Shown here in pieces: positions 11,034 to 21,317 of a DNA stretch of 64,000 nt; the first letter of the stretch is position 1; every line of letters begins with the position of its first letter. Source of the stretch: Diphasiastrum complanatum. Its lineage: Eukaryota > Streptophyta > Lycopodiopsida > Lycopodiales > Lycopodiaceae. The stretch covers positions 29,463,777 to 29,527,776 of the forward strand of contig CM055093.1 in the NCBI GenBank assembly GCA_029204225.1, read 5' to 3'. Under the pieces are notes generated by a model. That model had not been told where the DNA came from, ran no database searches, and saw nothing but the letters and a program-made list of their open reading frames with translations. The position numbers and the translations under genes are program-made.

Positions 11034-11210
11034 AAATGCCAAAACAGAACGGTTCAAACCGTTTTAAAAATAAAAATAAAAATAAAATAAAAAACGGGTT
11101 TGAACTGTTTTTTCTTTGAAAAAATTTAAGTTTTTTTTTTTTTTCTCCGGTTCGAACCCAAAAAAAACGGTTCGAACCGGGCTGATTCGAACCGCGGTTC
11201 GACACAACTA
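11034..11210 (+). repeat. AT-rich spacer with repeated GGTTCGAACC palindromes
   Basis: Several copies of the palindrome core ggttcgaacc and its variants (cggttcaaaccg, cggttcgaaccg, cgcggttcga) surround A- and T-runs and an AAAAT array. No coding motif is visible. It may be a small palindromic mobile element, but I could not define ends. Confidence 0.45.
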
Positions 11211-11700
11211 TGCTATGCTCATAATATCTGATTGGGCATATCTCGATTTTTCCATGTTGTCATGTATGATATCTAGCAAGCTATCAGTTCCACATCAAAT
11301 CACCTTAGCTAAGCTTGCTATGCTTCGTCTAAAAGTGGAGGCCATCTTCAACTCAATTACATGTATTTAGAATTTAGACATGGCATTTAATAACACAATT
11401 ACGGTTGGGAGAAGACATCCATGCTTGACCCTTACGTAATCGAGAGGGATCTATGAGCAGGGACATCATTTGACTTGTATTCTTAGGCTTCTTCTTAATG
11501 ACCTAGTAGCCTAGCACTTTGATCTAGTTAGTCTTATTTCCTTACATAGACAACTCTATATTGATATCTATATATCTAAGTTTTCACAACAGATATCACT
11601 TGTACCTTATAGAAAGATTACTACACTCACACAAGATACACAAGTTGAAGGTACTTAAAAAACTTATATACCATTGGTACATTGAAAGATCTTTCTTTCT
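11206..11700 (+). mobile_element. Decayed LINE fragment
   Basis: Translation at 11206-11370 reads MLSCMISSKLSVPHQITLAK…KVEAIF, which lines up with the LINE-A/C segment MLSRMI.AK.SVPH.I.LAEF…EAIF. Weaker similarity (SLHRQLYIDIYI against RRQIYRSYI) continues to about 11600, with stops and frameshifts. It is an old relic of the same LINE clade and is not functional. Confidence 0.6.
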
Positions 11701-12400
11701 CTGTAGTGACTACTAGTGTTCATATAGTATTCTTAGTTGGAGATAATACTCGTTACTATTTGCCTACTATCTGCTGCATGTGATGCTCTTTCTTTTATCT
11801 TCTTCATAACATATTTGGAATTTAGATTCAATAAGGCGATTTTCTCTATTAAAACATTTTGCAAACATTTTGACTATCATTCAAACTTGCAAACACATTC
11901 ACAAACTTGAACATTTGTTGGCCATTTGGGTTATGAATGAATTCCACAGATTTTGAATCAAAAAGGCATAAAAACCCACATATGAAGCGACACTAAGATT
12001 TCCTACAAAGAAGGCTAAAGTGAATCCATAGATTGCACGCATTCTGGAATGCTACATTCCGATCACATTCCAGAACAAGCATTTTGGAATGCAATGTTGT
12101 GCCTTCTTTTTTTTTAAATTGGTTTTTTTTCATGTAGGTGTCAAGGTGAAGAAAACACATAGAGCTGTAAAAACATTCATAACACATTGAACTGTGAATC
12201 AAACAATCTAGCTCCTCTCCTGCATCCTTTGCATCGGCTCTAGTCATGGACCCAATGGTCTTTTGATGGCTCCTATCATGACACACCTATAACGAACTCC
12301 GAAAAGATCTCACCATCAGCGTAGCCGTTGTCTGTGCATGGCGTATTGTGATGTCTATGGATCGAAGGCACTACTCGGTGTTCATGACCTAGATGTACCA
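11700..12400. other. No gene seen
   Basis: Low-complexity AT-rich DNA. The only structure I see is a cluster of inverted GGAATG/CATTCC words at about 12035-12095. Short ORFs here have no recognisable motif. Confidence 0.5.
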
Positions 12401-12564
12401 TCTCTCTGCATGTGCCTGACTAGCCTTATGTTGGTCATGCAATAAACCAGCTTGTTCAGTTGAGGAATGTTGAGCCCGTTGTGTCTCCTTGTGTGCATAA
12501 GCAACCACGTGCTCCAGTTCCGCTCACAAATCAAAGCAGAACAATTGTGAGTAAGGATGCGAGT
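12400..12564 (-). pseudogene. hAT transposase fragment (C-terminal dimerisation region)
   Basis: On the minus strand the translation from 12564 reads ATRILTHNCSAL, then CERNWSTW (12528-12505), then HNGLNIPQLNKLVYC and NIRL. CERNWS followed by N.L…L..LV…N.RL is the signature of the hAT C-terminal dimerisation domain. The frame ends at a stop near 12400. The N-terminal side is cut by the Copia-1 insertion, and I could not find its continuation. It is a relic of a DNA transposon. Confidence 0.75.
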
Positions 12565-12570
12565 TGCCCT

Positions 12571-12930
12571 ATGCCTATCGGATTCGGATCAGAATAGTGA
12601 GTCAAATGACTCGGCTAATCCTATTTGATTCTAACTTCAAAGTCGTTAGGATCGATTACGTAAGCAAACACAAAGTCTTATGACTATAGTTGTGGTAGAA
12701 AAACAGACAATTTAGACGAAATTGTAAGAGAGTATTAGACAGAACAATAAAGAAAGCATAGCATGCACACTGACATTTATCTGAACGCAATAAGATTGTA
12801 AATCGATTCAAAAAGTATAAAGATACAAGTCAAGTAATGTTTGGAGAGCACAATGCAATTGCGGTCGAAACCGCGTGCTCGAAACTATCTTAGTTCTATA
12901 CTAGCTATCACGATTTGAAAATCATTTAGT
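12571..12930 (-). repeat. Copia-1 3' LTR (truncated)
   Basis: This matches 20568-20945 with scattered differences (shared words gcatagcatgcacactgac, tatctgaacgcaataaga and tactagctatcacgat-like). It stops abruptly at about 12930, where RT coding sequence begins. A deletion therefore removed the 5' part of this LTR and the end of pol. Confidence 0.8.
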
Positions 12931-13219
12931 GAGCTGACTACAAAAGAGATATCAGGTCTGGTACAAACCATTGCATATATGAGAGATCCAAGTATCGACT
13001 GGTAGGGATACTCTCTCATTCGCTCTTTTTCCCGCTTTGTCTGAGGACATTGGTCCTTCGACAATCGTAGGCCTAGGTCCATTGGTGAGTGAGCTTCTTT
13101 GCAATTTATCAGATTGTATCTGATAAGTATGTTGTGAAGATACCTTTGCTAAGTAATGTAGATCAACCTTCTCTCTCTGTCTCTGTGAGTCTGAATTCCT
13201 AGAAAGTAGTGAGCGTCGC
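12931..13219 (-). pseudogene. Copia-1 reverse transcriptase, C-terminal part
   Basis: Minus-strand frame: AHYFLGIQTHRDRERRLIYIT, then LINCKEAHSPMD, LSKDQCPQTK, YQSILGSLIYA and CTRPDISFVV. This is the conserved end of copia RT (…GSLMYAM.CTRPDI). It fuses at about 12930 to LTR sequence, so RNase H is lost. It adjoins the GTCGC target duplication of Gypsy-2. Confidence 0.88.
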
Positions 13220-13577
13220 TGTTACGAGCTCGTAACCAGTGCCGAACCCTAGAGAACACAGATAGGTCAGATACCACAGTCAGGGTCGTGTCCAGCGTAC
13301 ATGACCAACAGGGCAAGACAGTGTGAGTAGTGTGCCCCAGCACGGTCCATAGCCATGGCGGGCCTAACACAGCCTAGGGACCCTGTCAGCAGGATAGGGC
13401 CCCCAGTTGGGTCCCGACGTGCAGTCGGCCACGTCAGTGCCACGTGGCCGACACTTGGCAGTAGCATGCTACCAGTCCTCACACTGGGCTAGGAGGGGCT
13501 TACTCTATATCAGGGAGTAGGCAAGGTTGGGTGGATCAGTTAGTGTTTGCCCTACTGTGGTGTTAGGATCTATTACA
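13220..13577 (+). repeat. Gypsy-2 5' LTR (358 bp)
   Basis: Runs from TGTTACGAGC to TCTATTACA. It begins with the perfect 16-base palindrome GTTACGAGCTCGTAAC (13221-13236). Identical by inspection to 19180-19537. Confidence 0.95.
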
Positions 13578-13578
13578 C

Positions 13579-13590
13579 TGGTATCAGAGC
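13579..13590 (+). promoter_or_regulatory. Gypsy-2 primer-binding site (initiator tRNA-Met)
   Basis: TGGTATCAGAGC lies one base after the 5' LTR. It is complementary to the 3' end of plant initiator tRNA-Met and primes minus-strand synthesis. Its first bases (ctggta) reappear after the 3' LTR at 19538-19543, which bears on how the inverted LTR arose. Confidence 0.93.
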
Positions 13591-14380
13591 CATCTCCATC
13601 CTAGGGAGTTTAGGACAGCAGTAGAGAAAGCTATCAGAAGATAGGAAGTGTTTCTCAGATTCTCAGAGAGGAATAGAGGAGGAGGATCGCTGTAGGAGCA
13701 GCCTTCAAACTTCTGATTTCCACTGAGAAATCACAGTAGCAAGGAGTCAGATTCCAAGTGTAGGTAACTCGCTGAAAAAACAGCTGTTTCTCACTGACTT
13801 CAGAGGATTCTTCGTAGTTTTCCCAGCGAAATTAGAGTAGGAAGAAGCCAGCACCTCCATCGCTGTACAGTCAGAGACCTACATCCGATTTCCAGGGAAA
13901 AAGTTACTGGTTTTCAGCGAGTTGGAAGCCAAAAAAGAGGAGCAGGGCCAGCGCTGCCAGTGCTTCTGAAAATCTGGTTTTTCAACAAGTTTTTGGGCCC
14001 CAACGTCAGAGATTTGGAGCAAGAGGATTTCTACCAGATCAGCGAGTAGGAGACTTCTGAAATTTCAGAACTCAGTAGGGTTTTTGGACTTCAGATTTGC
14101 CTTTTTGTGGACAAGTTGGATTGCAATCAGACCAGCGAGCTACTATCCTCAAAAAACCGGGAAATTTAGTACCGTTTTGAAGCCTCAAACTGGCATTTTT
14201 CGGAACAGCAGGTCTGAAATTTTGGGGAAAAGAGCTGAAAGGGTTCCTCTTCATTCTTTCTTTGGAAGTACAGTCCTCAGAAACAGCTAAGTCATCTTTC
14301 CTTTCCCTTGTACAGTTGTAAATTAGTCTTTTAGACTTTTTTCCTTCAGAAGTTAGGGTAGCTCTCTTTCAGTTTCGAAG
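13591..14380 (+). other. Gypsy-2 untranslated leader
   Basis: About 790 bp between the PBS and the gag-pol ATG. No supported gene. It presumably carries packaging and translation signals, but none can be recognised from sequence alone. Confidence 0.8.
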
Positions 14381-17300
14381 ATGACCACTCCTCAGGGACC
14401 TGATCAACCCCAGGAGAGAGGCTTCGACGAACTTGAAACAGAAGCCTTGGCTTACAGAAAAGGGAAGGAACCCATGGAAGTAGAAGAACAGGAACAGTTC
14501 GCCGAAGAACTCGACGAACTAGTTACCAAGGAGCAATTCCTCCAATTGGTAACAGAGGTGGATGAACTGAAACTGGCATTAGCCAATTTCAAGTCCAGTG
14601 TGGACGACTCGTTCGCTGAACTCAAAAACTTGATTTTGAGTTCCGCGAAAGGAAGCCTTCCCTCCACTTCTCAGTTATCCCCTTCTCCACTTCCATCAGT
14701 TTCGGGAGAGACTTTACGGTCTCACCCCAGTGTTTTTAAAGATTTAAGGCCTCCTACTTTTAATGGGGAAGAGAAGGATAGAAATGCAGATATTCTACAA
14801 ACCTTCCTCAGCAAATGGAAGAACATTCATGCTCTTAAACAGACCCCTGACCATTTGCAAGCAATTGAGGCCAGCCTTTCTTTAGGGCCTATGGCCTATA
14901 AGTGGTGGTTAAATCTCCAGGAGACTGGGCAGACTCCCCGGTCATGGAAAGCTTTTGAAGAAGCTTTCCTAAGAGAATTTCTACCAGAGAATGAACTTGA
15001 TAGAGCCTGGGAAGCCTGGGAAAGAACAGTAATGGACAAGTCCCTCATCCAATATATCTCGCAGTATCGAGAGGCAATTTTAAAGATTAAAAATATGGAT
15101 GACTATCAAAAAATCAGGGGATTTGTCCGTGGCCTCAAAGATGAATATAAAGTAGAGGTCCAGAGAAACTCGCCTACTACCCTTGAGCAAGCTCTCAGAT
15201 ATGCTCAAATCTATGATGATTCAGTGGGTAGGAAGAGAGCGAGACAGCAACCACTTTCTGAGCAGCTTCCTCAGAAAGACTTTCAATTTAAAAAGAAATT
15301 TTTAAAAAGAAAGAAAGAAGAGAAATTTAAAGGTGAAGCTCCTCAGAAACGCCCTTCACTCATACAGCCCTTAAAACCAGATGATTTTGAGAAAGCCAAA
15401 CAAGAACGTTTGTGCTTTGTGTGTATGGGCAAGGGACACACAGTCAGACAGTGTCCCAAGGGGCCTTTCACTAAAAAAGATAAGAAAGATAAAAAACAAG
15501 TTCATCTTGTTCAGACTGTATGTTTCCCTAGTGACTCGGCAGCTTCCGAGATCAAAGTGTATCATGAAGATCATGAACACTGTTGCCAGCTGACCTCTGC
15601 AATGCTAGCGAGACCCTTCAGCTTTGGGCCGCATGACCTAGTACGTATGCATGGGAAAGTTGGTAACCAGTCAGTAAGAGTCATGGTTGATGATGGGGCA
15701 ACCCATAATTTCATCAACCACACCCTGGTTAAAAAGCTTAAACTACCAGAAGTACCTAGTCAGCATAGGTACATAGTTTCATTAGCTAAGGGTGAAGATA
15801 AAAAAATATGGGAAACTATGGTAAGTAAGTTAAATCTTGGTATTCAGGGGTACCAAGATCAAATAAACTTTCAGATAATGCACCTGGATCGAACAAACAT
15901 TGTTCTCGGGAGAGATTGGCTCTACAGTTTAGGACCTTCCCTCCACAGAAACTATCAGGAGAACACCCTCAGCTTTCAGTATAAAGGCCGAGAGATCCAG
16001 TTGCATGGGGAGCATGATGTTCCCAACAGCCCTATGGTCTGCAGTTCAGAGCTCTGTCAGCTAATCGGAGACGAAGACCATCAGGTATTCTTATGTGACT
16101 TTCAGTTTATTCCTGAAGTTTCTATTTCCAGTTCTATTCAGCAGAAAATCAGTAAATTAGAAACTTTATTGTCTAAATTTAAAGATGTTTTTCCTGAAGA
16201 TTTGCCACATGGTTTACCACCTAGCAGAGAGGTAGATCATGTAATAAACCTAGTACCAGGTACAACACCTGTTTCTAAACCTCCGTATCGGGTCAGCCGA
16301 ACAGAGGATGAAGAAATAACTAGGCAGTTAACAGACTATCTTGGGAAAGGCCAAATTCAGACCAGTAGTTCACCATGGGCCTCACCAGTCCTATTGGTGA
16401 AAAAGAAGGAGGGGTCTATGCGTCTTTGCGTAGATTACAGAGCCCTCAATAAAGTCACAATTAAGAATAAATACCCTATGCCTCGAGCAGACGAGTTGTT
16501 TGATCAACTCGACGGGGCTAAGTTTTTCAGTAAAATAGACCTCAGATCGGGATATCATCAAGTCCGTATAAAATCGGAAGATGTCTCGAAAACAGCTTTT
16601 AGGACTCGTCACGGTCATTATGAGTTTAAGGTGATGCCATTTGGGCTCACAAATGCTCCAGCTACCTTTATGACCTTGATGAACAGTGTCCTCAGACCAT
16701 ACTTGGGTAAGTTTGTAGTCGTATTTTTAGATGACATCCTCGTCTACAGCAAAACGAGGAAGGAGCATCTAAAACACCTCAGAAAGGTGTTTCGACTGCT
16801 CAGAAAGCATAAGCTTTATGCTAAACAATCCAAGTGTGAATTCTTCGTTGAAGAAGTAGCATATTTGGGTCACATTATCTCTTCAGATGGGATTAAGATG
16901 GACCCAAATAAGGTTAAAGCCATACTCAGTTGGCTGAGACCTCAGAATATTTTGGAACTTCAAATCTTTCTTGGTCTGGCAGGATATTACAAACGATTTG
17001 TCAAGGAATATGCTCAGATAGCAGTCCCTATGACAAATCTCCTTAAGGGGAAGGGAAAGGAGTTCATTTGGGAGTCCGCACAACAGGAGAGCTTTGATGC
17101 TCTCAAAACAGCCTTAGCTACAGCACCAGTTTTAAAGGTCGTCGACCCCAATCAGCCATTTGTGGTCGAAACAGATGCTAGCGACTTTGCAGTAGGTGCT
17201 GTGCTAACTCAGGGTGGACGACCAATTGCGTTCGAGAGTAAAAAACTCGAGCCAGCACAGACTAGGTATAGTGCCTATGAAAAGGAACTCTTTTCTATAG

Positions 17301-19168
17301 TCCATGCCCTTAAGACTTGGAGGCATTATTTGTATGGTGCCAACTTTGAGGTCCTGACAGACCATGAGAGTCTCAGATACCTTTGCAATCAACCTGAGCT
17401 TAGAGGTCGGAAAGCTCGTTGGGCAGAGTTGATGCAAGAGTTTGACATGTCTATCAGATATAGGCGTGGAAAATTCAATACAGTAGCAGATGCCCTTAGC
17501 AGAATGCCTATGATAAACGAGCTGAGTTTTACTCAGATTCGTAATGAGTTACTCGAGTCCTTGAGAGGGAAATGCCAGCATGATGCATTCTTCTCTATTA
17601 TCTGGAACTCAGTCCAGAACAGACAGTTACAGACTCCAGAACCAGTTCCCGGGGCTGGTGCCAGTTCATCCAAGAATACGGCAGCTTCCGTTGAGGATGA
17701 TGATGAGTCCGAGTATACGTCATCAGATGACGTTGAGGATTCTGAGCCTGTATTACCCAAGCAAACCCCAGTGGTTGAGGGTCAGTTGACTCAAGGATTC
17801 AAATGGAAACAGTATTCCATTCAGGATGAGTACTTGCTCTATAGAGATAGAGTATGTGTCCCCAATTCAGAGGATTATAGGCAGCAGGTCCTATATGAAT
17901 GTCATGACAATCCTAGCGCGGGACACCCAGGCATACAGAAGACCTATGAGCTTCTTCGTAGGCAATTTTTCTGGCCCAGTATGAAAAAGGACGTCCACCA
18001 GTATGTAACTAGTTGCCAGAAATGTCAAGTAAATAAAGCAGAGCGTTTAAAGGCAGGAGGGTTGTTGCATCCCTTAGAAATACCAGCTGGTAAATGGGAG
18101 AGTATCTCCATGGATTTTATAGTAGGCCTGCCTAAAACCCAAAAGGGTAATGACGCTATATGGGTCACAGTTGACCGTCTGACCAAAATGGCTCATTTTA
18201 TTCCGACCAAAACAACCGTTAGAGCTCCAGAGTTAGCGAGGTTGTTTGTAGACGGGCTATTTAAATTGTACGGTCTACCTTCCGGCATAGTCAGCGACCG
18301 GGACAGTAAGTTTACTGGAAATTTTTGGAAGGCAGTATTCCATCATCTCCATACTAAACTTAATATGAGTACCACCGACCATCCACAGACGGACGGTCAA
18401 ACAGAAAGGGTAAATCAAGTGCTGGAGGATATGCTTCGTGCATACGTCAGCAAGAGGCAGACTAATTGGGAGGAGTATCTCTCGATATTAGAGTTTGCTT
18501 ACAACGATACCAAACATTCAGCTACGGGATACAGCCCATTTATGCTGATGTACGGTTTTCAGCCACGCTCACCCACAGCTGTAGGGTTTAAACAAGAAAA
18601 AGTTGAAGCAGCCAGAAACTTTTTAGAAGACCTAAACCAGATGATAGAACATGCTAAGCGTAGCATTAGACAATCCCAGGATCGAGCCAGGCATTATGCA
18701 GATCCACACAGACGGGATGTGCAGTTCTCCACTGGTGAGAAAGTCTACTTGAGAGTCCCAGTTGACTCTAAAACCCTCAAATCAGGAGTGTGTGCTAAGT
18801 TGTCTCCAAGGTATTGTGGTCCCTTTACCATCAGTAGGAGACTAGGCGAGGTCACCTATGAACTAGAACTCCCACACAGCAGTAAGGTTTTTCCAGTTTT
18901 TCATGTAAGTCAGTTACGAAAAGCCTTAACCAGATCAGATAATCTGGTAGGGGACAGTGTTCTAGTTCTCCCATTGGATCCTCAACAACCTCCACATGAA
19001 CCAGAGGAAATTCTTGATAGTAGAGAGACGCAGACTCGCCATACTCTATACCGAGAATATTTGGTTAAGTGGAATGATCAGCCTATTGAGAATGCCACTT
19101 GGGAAAGAGGCAGCGTCCTTCGCAAGATTTTTCCAGACTTTGTCTTAGAGGACCAAGACGGTTCTTAA
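14381..19168 (+). CDS. Gypsy-2 gag-pol polyprotein, 1595 aa, intact
   Basis: One open frame encodes all element proteins. An acidic N-terminus and gag domain (about 120-300) are followed by a CCHC knuckle [14 protein letters not shown] (about 345-358). The aspartic protease VDDGATHNF is near 434; the second residue is D where S, T or G is more usual. RT runs from CVDYRALN (about 681) to FLDDILVYS (about 780). RNase H starts at ETDAS (about 928). Integrase has an HHCC region (about 1174-1216) and catalytic D in SMDFIVG (about 1243), D in SDRDSKFTG (about 1304) and E in DGQTERVNQ (about 1337). A chromodomain-like end (about 1540-1590) matches chromoviruses. The start is the first ATG after the leader. 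There are no stops or frameshifts. Confidence 0.95.
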   Translation: MTTPQGPDQPQERGFDELETEALAYRKGKEPMEVEEQEQFAEELDELVTKEQFLQLVTEVDELKLALANFKSSVDDSFAELKNLILSSAKGSLPSTSQLSPSPLPSVSGETLRSHPSVFKDLRPPTFNGEEKDRNADILQTFLSKWKNIHALKQTPDHLQAIEASLSLGPMAYKWWLNLQETGQTPRSWKAFEEAFLREFLPENELDRAWEAWERTVMDKSLIQYISQYREAILKIKNMDDYQKIRGFVRGLKDEYKVEVQRNSPTTLEQALRYAQIYDDSVGRKRARQQPLSEQLPQKDFQFKKKFLKRKKEEKFKGEAPQKRPSLIQPLKPDDFEKAKQERLCFVCMGKGHTVRQCPKGPFTKKDKKDKKQVHLVQTVCFPSDSAASEIKVYHEDHEHCCQLTSAMLARPFSFGPHDLVRMHGKVGNQSVRVMVDDGATHNFINHTLVKKLKLPEVPSQHRYIVSLAKGEDKKIWETMVSKLNLGIQGYQDQINFQIMHLDRTNIVLGRDWLYSLGPSLHRNYQENTLSFQYKGREIQLHGEHDVPNSPMVCSSELCQLIGDEDHQVFLCDFQFIPEVSISSSIQQKISKLETLLSKFKDVFPEDLPHGLPPSREVDHVINLVPGTTPVSKPPYRVSRTEDEEITRQLTDYLGKGQIQTSSSPWASPVLLVKKKEGSMRLCVDYRALNKVTIKNKYPMPRADELFDQLDGAKFFSKIDLRSGYHQVRIKSEDVSKTAFRTRHGHYEFKVMPFGLTNAPATFMTLMNSVLRPYLGKFVVVFLDDILVYSKTRKEHLKHLRKVFRLLRKHKLYAKQSKCEFFVEEVAYLGHIISSDGIKMDPNKVKAILSWLRPQNILELQIFLGLAGYYKRFVKEYAQIAVPMTNLLKGKGKEFIWESAQQESFDALKTALATAPVLKVVDPNQPFVVETDASDFAVGAVLTQGGRPIAFESKKLEPAQTRYSAYEKELFSIVHALKTWRHYLYGANFEVLTDHESLRYLCNQPELRGRKARWAELMQEFDMSIRYRRGKFNTVADALSRMPMINELSFTQIRNELLESLRGKCQHDAFFSIIWNSVQNRQLQTPEPVPGAGASSSKNTAASVEDDDESEYTSSDDVEDSEPVLPKQTPVVEGQLTQGFKWKQYSIQDEYLLYRDRVCVPNSEDYRQQVLYECHDNPSAGHPGIQKTYELLRRQFFWPSMKKDVHQYVTSCQKCQVNKAERLKAGGLLHPLEIPAGKWESISMDFIVGLPKTQKGNDAIWVTVDRLTKMAHFIPTKTTVRAPELARLFVDGLFKLYGLPSGIVSDRDSKFTGNFWKAVFHHLHTKLNMSTTDHPQTDGQTERVNQVLEDMLRAYVSKRQTNWEEYLSILEFAYNDTKHSATGYSPFMLMYGFQPRSPTAVGFKQEKVEAARNFLEDLNQMIEHAKRSIRQSQDRARHYADPHRRDVQFSTGEKVYLRVPVDSKTLKSGVCAKLSPRYCGPFTISRRLGEVTYELELPHSSKVFPVFHVSQLRKALTRSDNLVGDSVLVLPLDPQQPPHEPEEILDSRETQTRHTLYREYLVKWNDQPIENATWERGSVLRKIFPDFVLEDQDGS

Positions 19169-19179
19169 GGGGGAGGGAG
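19169..19179 (+). promoter_or_regulatory. Gypsy-2 polypurine tract
   Basis: GGGGGAGGGAG directly after the gag-pol stop codon and directly before the 3' LTR. It is the expected plus-strand primer. Confidence 0.88.
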
Positions 19180-19537
19180 TGTTACGAGCTCGTAACCAGT
19201 GCCGAACCCTAGAGAACACAGATAGGTCAGATACCACAGTCAGGGTCGTGTCCAGCGTACATGACCAACAGGGCAAGACAGTGTGAGTAGTGTGCCCCAG
19301 CACGGTCCATAGCCATGGCGGGCCTAACACAGCCTAGGGACCCTGTCAGCAGGATAGGGCCCCCAGTTGGGTCCCGACGTGCAGTCGGCCACGTCAGTGC
19401 CACGTGGCCGACACTTGGCAGTAGCATGCTACCAGTCCTCACACTGGGCTAGGAGGGGCTTACTCTATATCAGGGAGTAGGCAAGGTTGGGTGGATCAGT
19501 TAGTGTTTGCCCTACTGTGGTGTTAGGATCTATTACA
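19180..19537 (+). repeat. Gypsy-2 3' LTR (358 bp)
   Basis: Direct repeat of 13220-13577 with no difference seen. It is followed not by the GTCGC duplication but by ctggtac, i.e. the first bases of the PBS plus one base, and then by a partial repeat and an inverted LTR. Confidence 0.95.
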
Positions 19538-19591
19538 CTGGTACTAGTGTTTGCCCTACTGTGGTGTTAGGATCTATTACACTGGTACCAG
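19538..19591. repeat. Junction between direct and inverted LTR: 44-bp tandem piece and palindromic centre
   Basis: The LTR end plus ctggtac (19501-19544) is repeated in tandem at 19545-19588. The centre ctggtaccag (19582-19591) is a palindrome whose axis lies between 19586 and 19587. It forms a loopless inverted repeat of about 42 bp per arm inside the larger LTR inverted repeat. Confidence 0.9.
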
Positions 19592-19949
19592 TGTAATAGA
19601 TCCTAACACCACAGTAGGGCAAACACTAACTGATCCACCCAACCTTGCCTACTCCCTGATATAGAGTAAGCCCCTCCTAGCCCAGTGTGAGGACTGGTAG
19701 CATGCTACTGCCAAGTGTCGGCCACGTGGCACTGACGTGGCCGACTGCACGTCGGGACCCAACTGGGGGCCCTATCCTGCTGACAGGGTCCCTAGGCTGT
19801 GTTAGGCCCGCCATGGCTATGGACCGTGCTGGGGCACACTACTCACACTGTCTTGCCCTGTTGGTCATGTACGCTGGACACGACCCTGACTGTGGTATCT
19901 GACCTATCTGTGTTCTCTAGGGTTCGGCACTGGTTACGAGCTCGTAACA
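19592..19949 (-). repeat. Gypsy-2 extra LTR in inverted orientation (358 bp)
   Basis: Exact reverse complement, by inspection, of the 358-bp LTR. It ends CTCGTAACA, the LTR 5' (U3) terminus, directly against GTCGC (19950-19954), the second copy of the target duplication. The composite therefore presents a U3 end at both outer termini. Confidence 0.95.
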
Positions 19950-20345
19950 GTCGCCCAGATCTCTCATGTCGAATTCGAAGAACAGCATCTGCTTAGCATC
20001 CCTACTAGGCCGACATAGTTGCTAAAAAGCAGTGTGTCATCAACATATAAGGTGACAATTATAAAAGAATGTTGCATTGACTTGAAATAGGCATTCGAAT
20101 CGGCAATGGTTGGTTTGTAGCCATGTCAGATGAGAAATGTATTGATCCTCTAAAACCAAGCTGATTGCGCCTTGTTGTTGTTCTTGGCTTTCAGTATGCG
20201 GCAATCCTGAATCTCGTGGTTGGTGAGCTTGCAGTACTTGTAGAACATCTTCTTTCTTCTGCTTATTCAAGAGTTAGCCATTAGCATTGTTTTCATCTTA
20301 AATTTCCACAAGTGGTAGTTGGATCCATCGAGCTTGTCCATAATG
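19950..20345 (-). pseudogene. Copia-1 gag start fused to knuckle and reverse transcriptase
   Basis: Minus strand from 20345: KLDGSNYHLWKFKMKTMLMA (copia gag N-terminus, about 20342-20285), then a stop. About 20280-20175 reads as a degenerate knuckle ending NHEIQDCRILKA. This is followed directly by RT sequence (HGYKPTIADSNAYFKS, about 20120-20075) and the YVDD box (IIVTLYVDDTLLFSN, about 20060-20015), then FEFDMRDLGD at the Gypsy-2 insertion. Most of gag, protease and integrase are deleted. Several stops and frameshifts are present. Confidence 0.82.
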
Positions 20346-20532
20346 GGACCAGCCTTGCTTTGGGAATCCATGTGGAAGTTAGTCTAAGTGATTGTAATAC
20401 CTATCAATGACTTAAGAAAGAAAATCTAATGCTATTATCAGAACAAGAAAACGATTACTCTATCGGTCGATAGCATAGAGTTCTGTGGGAAGCTTCTGAT
20501 CAAGATCAGATATAGGAATCAAATAGCCATTG

Positions 20533-20544
20533 GCTCTAATACCA
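20533..20544 (-). promoter_or_regulatory. Copia-1 primer-binding site (initiator tRNA-Met, one mismatch)
   Basis: The minus strand reads TGGTATTAGAGC, one base off the standard TGGTATCAGAGC, and directly adjoins the LTR terminus at 20545 (TGCTGGGAATC on the + strand). Confidence 0.85.
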
Positions 20545-21317
20545 TGCTGGGAATCGAAAAGGTGACGACGCCTATTGGATTCGAATCAAAATAGTGAGTC
20601 AAATGACTTGGCTGATTCTACTTGATTCTAACTTCGAAGTCGTTACGATCGATAGGATCAATTACACAGGTAAACACAAAGTCTAACGATATAGTTGCGG
20701 AAGAAAAACAGACAATTCAGAAGAAACTGTAAGAGAGTATCAGACAGAATGATAAAAAAAAGCATAGCATGCACACTGACGTTTATCTGAACGCAATAAG
20801 ACAATAAATTGATTCAAAAAGTATAAAGATACAAGTCAGGTAATGTGCAGAGAGCACAAGGCAATTGCGGTAGAAACCGTGTGCTCAAAACTATCTTAGT
20901 TCTATAATAGCTATCACGATTCGAAGATCGTTTGATAGCTTACTCTGACTCTCTGTCTGAAACTGATCGATGGTAAACATCTACTATGTTTGTCTATGAA
21001 TGAATAAATCGATTATCATCATCAAATCGAAATGTACATTTGTGCAAATATATATACAGAACGACATAGAGATGTTGAGCTGTCTGATGTGGATCTTGGC
21101 TAAAGTAGTGGATGTCACTATCCAAGTAGTTAGCACGCGTGGATGTCACTGTCCTGGTAGGCGGTAGTCCTGGCCGTCGCTATCTGGATAAATGGTGACA
21201 TAGCTGCAATCATTGTCAAGGCAGCTGCACAGTAGCGGGAGTGGCTAGTATAGGTGACCAGCTTTATTTTGAGTATCACATCAGTAGTCGAATTCAACAA
21301 TTTGTCGATTCGAGTCA
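20545..21317 (-). repeat. Copia-1 5' LTR (right limit uncertain)
   Basis: Starts at the PBS. It matches the truncated 3' LTR over about 20568-20945. A TATA-like run (tatatataca, about 21048-21058) reads as a promoter TATA box on the minus strand. The proposed outer end (…cgagtca, 21317) is chosen because GAGTT follows it and also precedes the other end. Similar gattcga-rich sequence continues to about 21370, so the true end could lie further right. Confidence 0.6.

Larger units (their letters stand above)
13220..19949 (+). mobile_element. Gypsy-2, intact chromodomain Ty3/gypsy element with an extra inverted LTR
   Basis: Order: 5' LTR (13220-13577), PBS, leader, one uninterrupted gag-pol frame, polypurine tract, 3' LTR (19180-19537), 54-bp junction, inverted LTR (19592-19949). 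All three LTR copies are 358 bp and appear identical by eye. The 5-bp duplication GTCGC flanks the whole composite (13215-13219 and 19950-19954) and not just the two direct LTRs. Insertion was into the RT of Copia-1. It is the youngest and the only apparently coding-complete LTR element in the window. Confidence 0.95.
12566..21317 (-). mobile_element. Copia-1, deleted Ty1/copia element split by Gypsy-2
   Basis: A minus-strand copia remnant with two diverged LTR copies (about 12571-12930 and 20545 to about 21317). Its reverse transcriptase is interrupted by Gypsy-2 at a GTCGC duplication (13215-13219 and 19950-19954). The frame FEFDMRDLGD | AHYFLGIQ is restored when Gypsy-2 is removed. Protease, integrase and most of gag are missing, so it was a non-autonomous derivative. 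The right end is uncertain. GAGTT occurs just outside both proposed ends (12561-12565 and 21318-21322) and may be the target duplication. Confidence 0.8.

Noticed and set aside
13267-13482. ORFs within Gypsy-2 LTRs (13267-13482, 19227-19442, 19687-19902 and overlapping frames)
   Set aside because: They repeat identically in all three LTR copies, lack any domain, and follow from the LTR being free of stops in those frames.
19180-19949. Reading 19592-19949 as an independent solo LTR inserted later
   Set aside because: No separate 5-bp duplication flanks it. The GTCGC copy belonging to the 5' LTR lies on its far side, and the junction carries PBS-derived bases.
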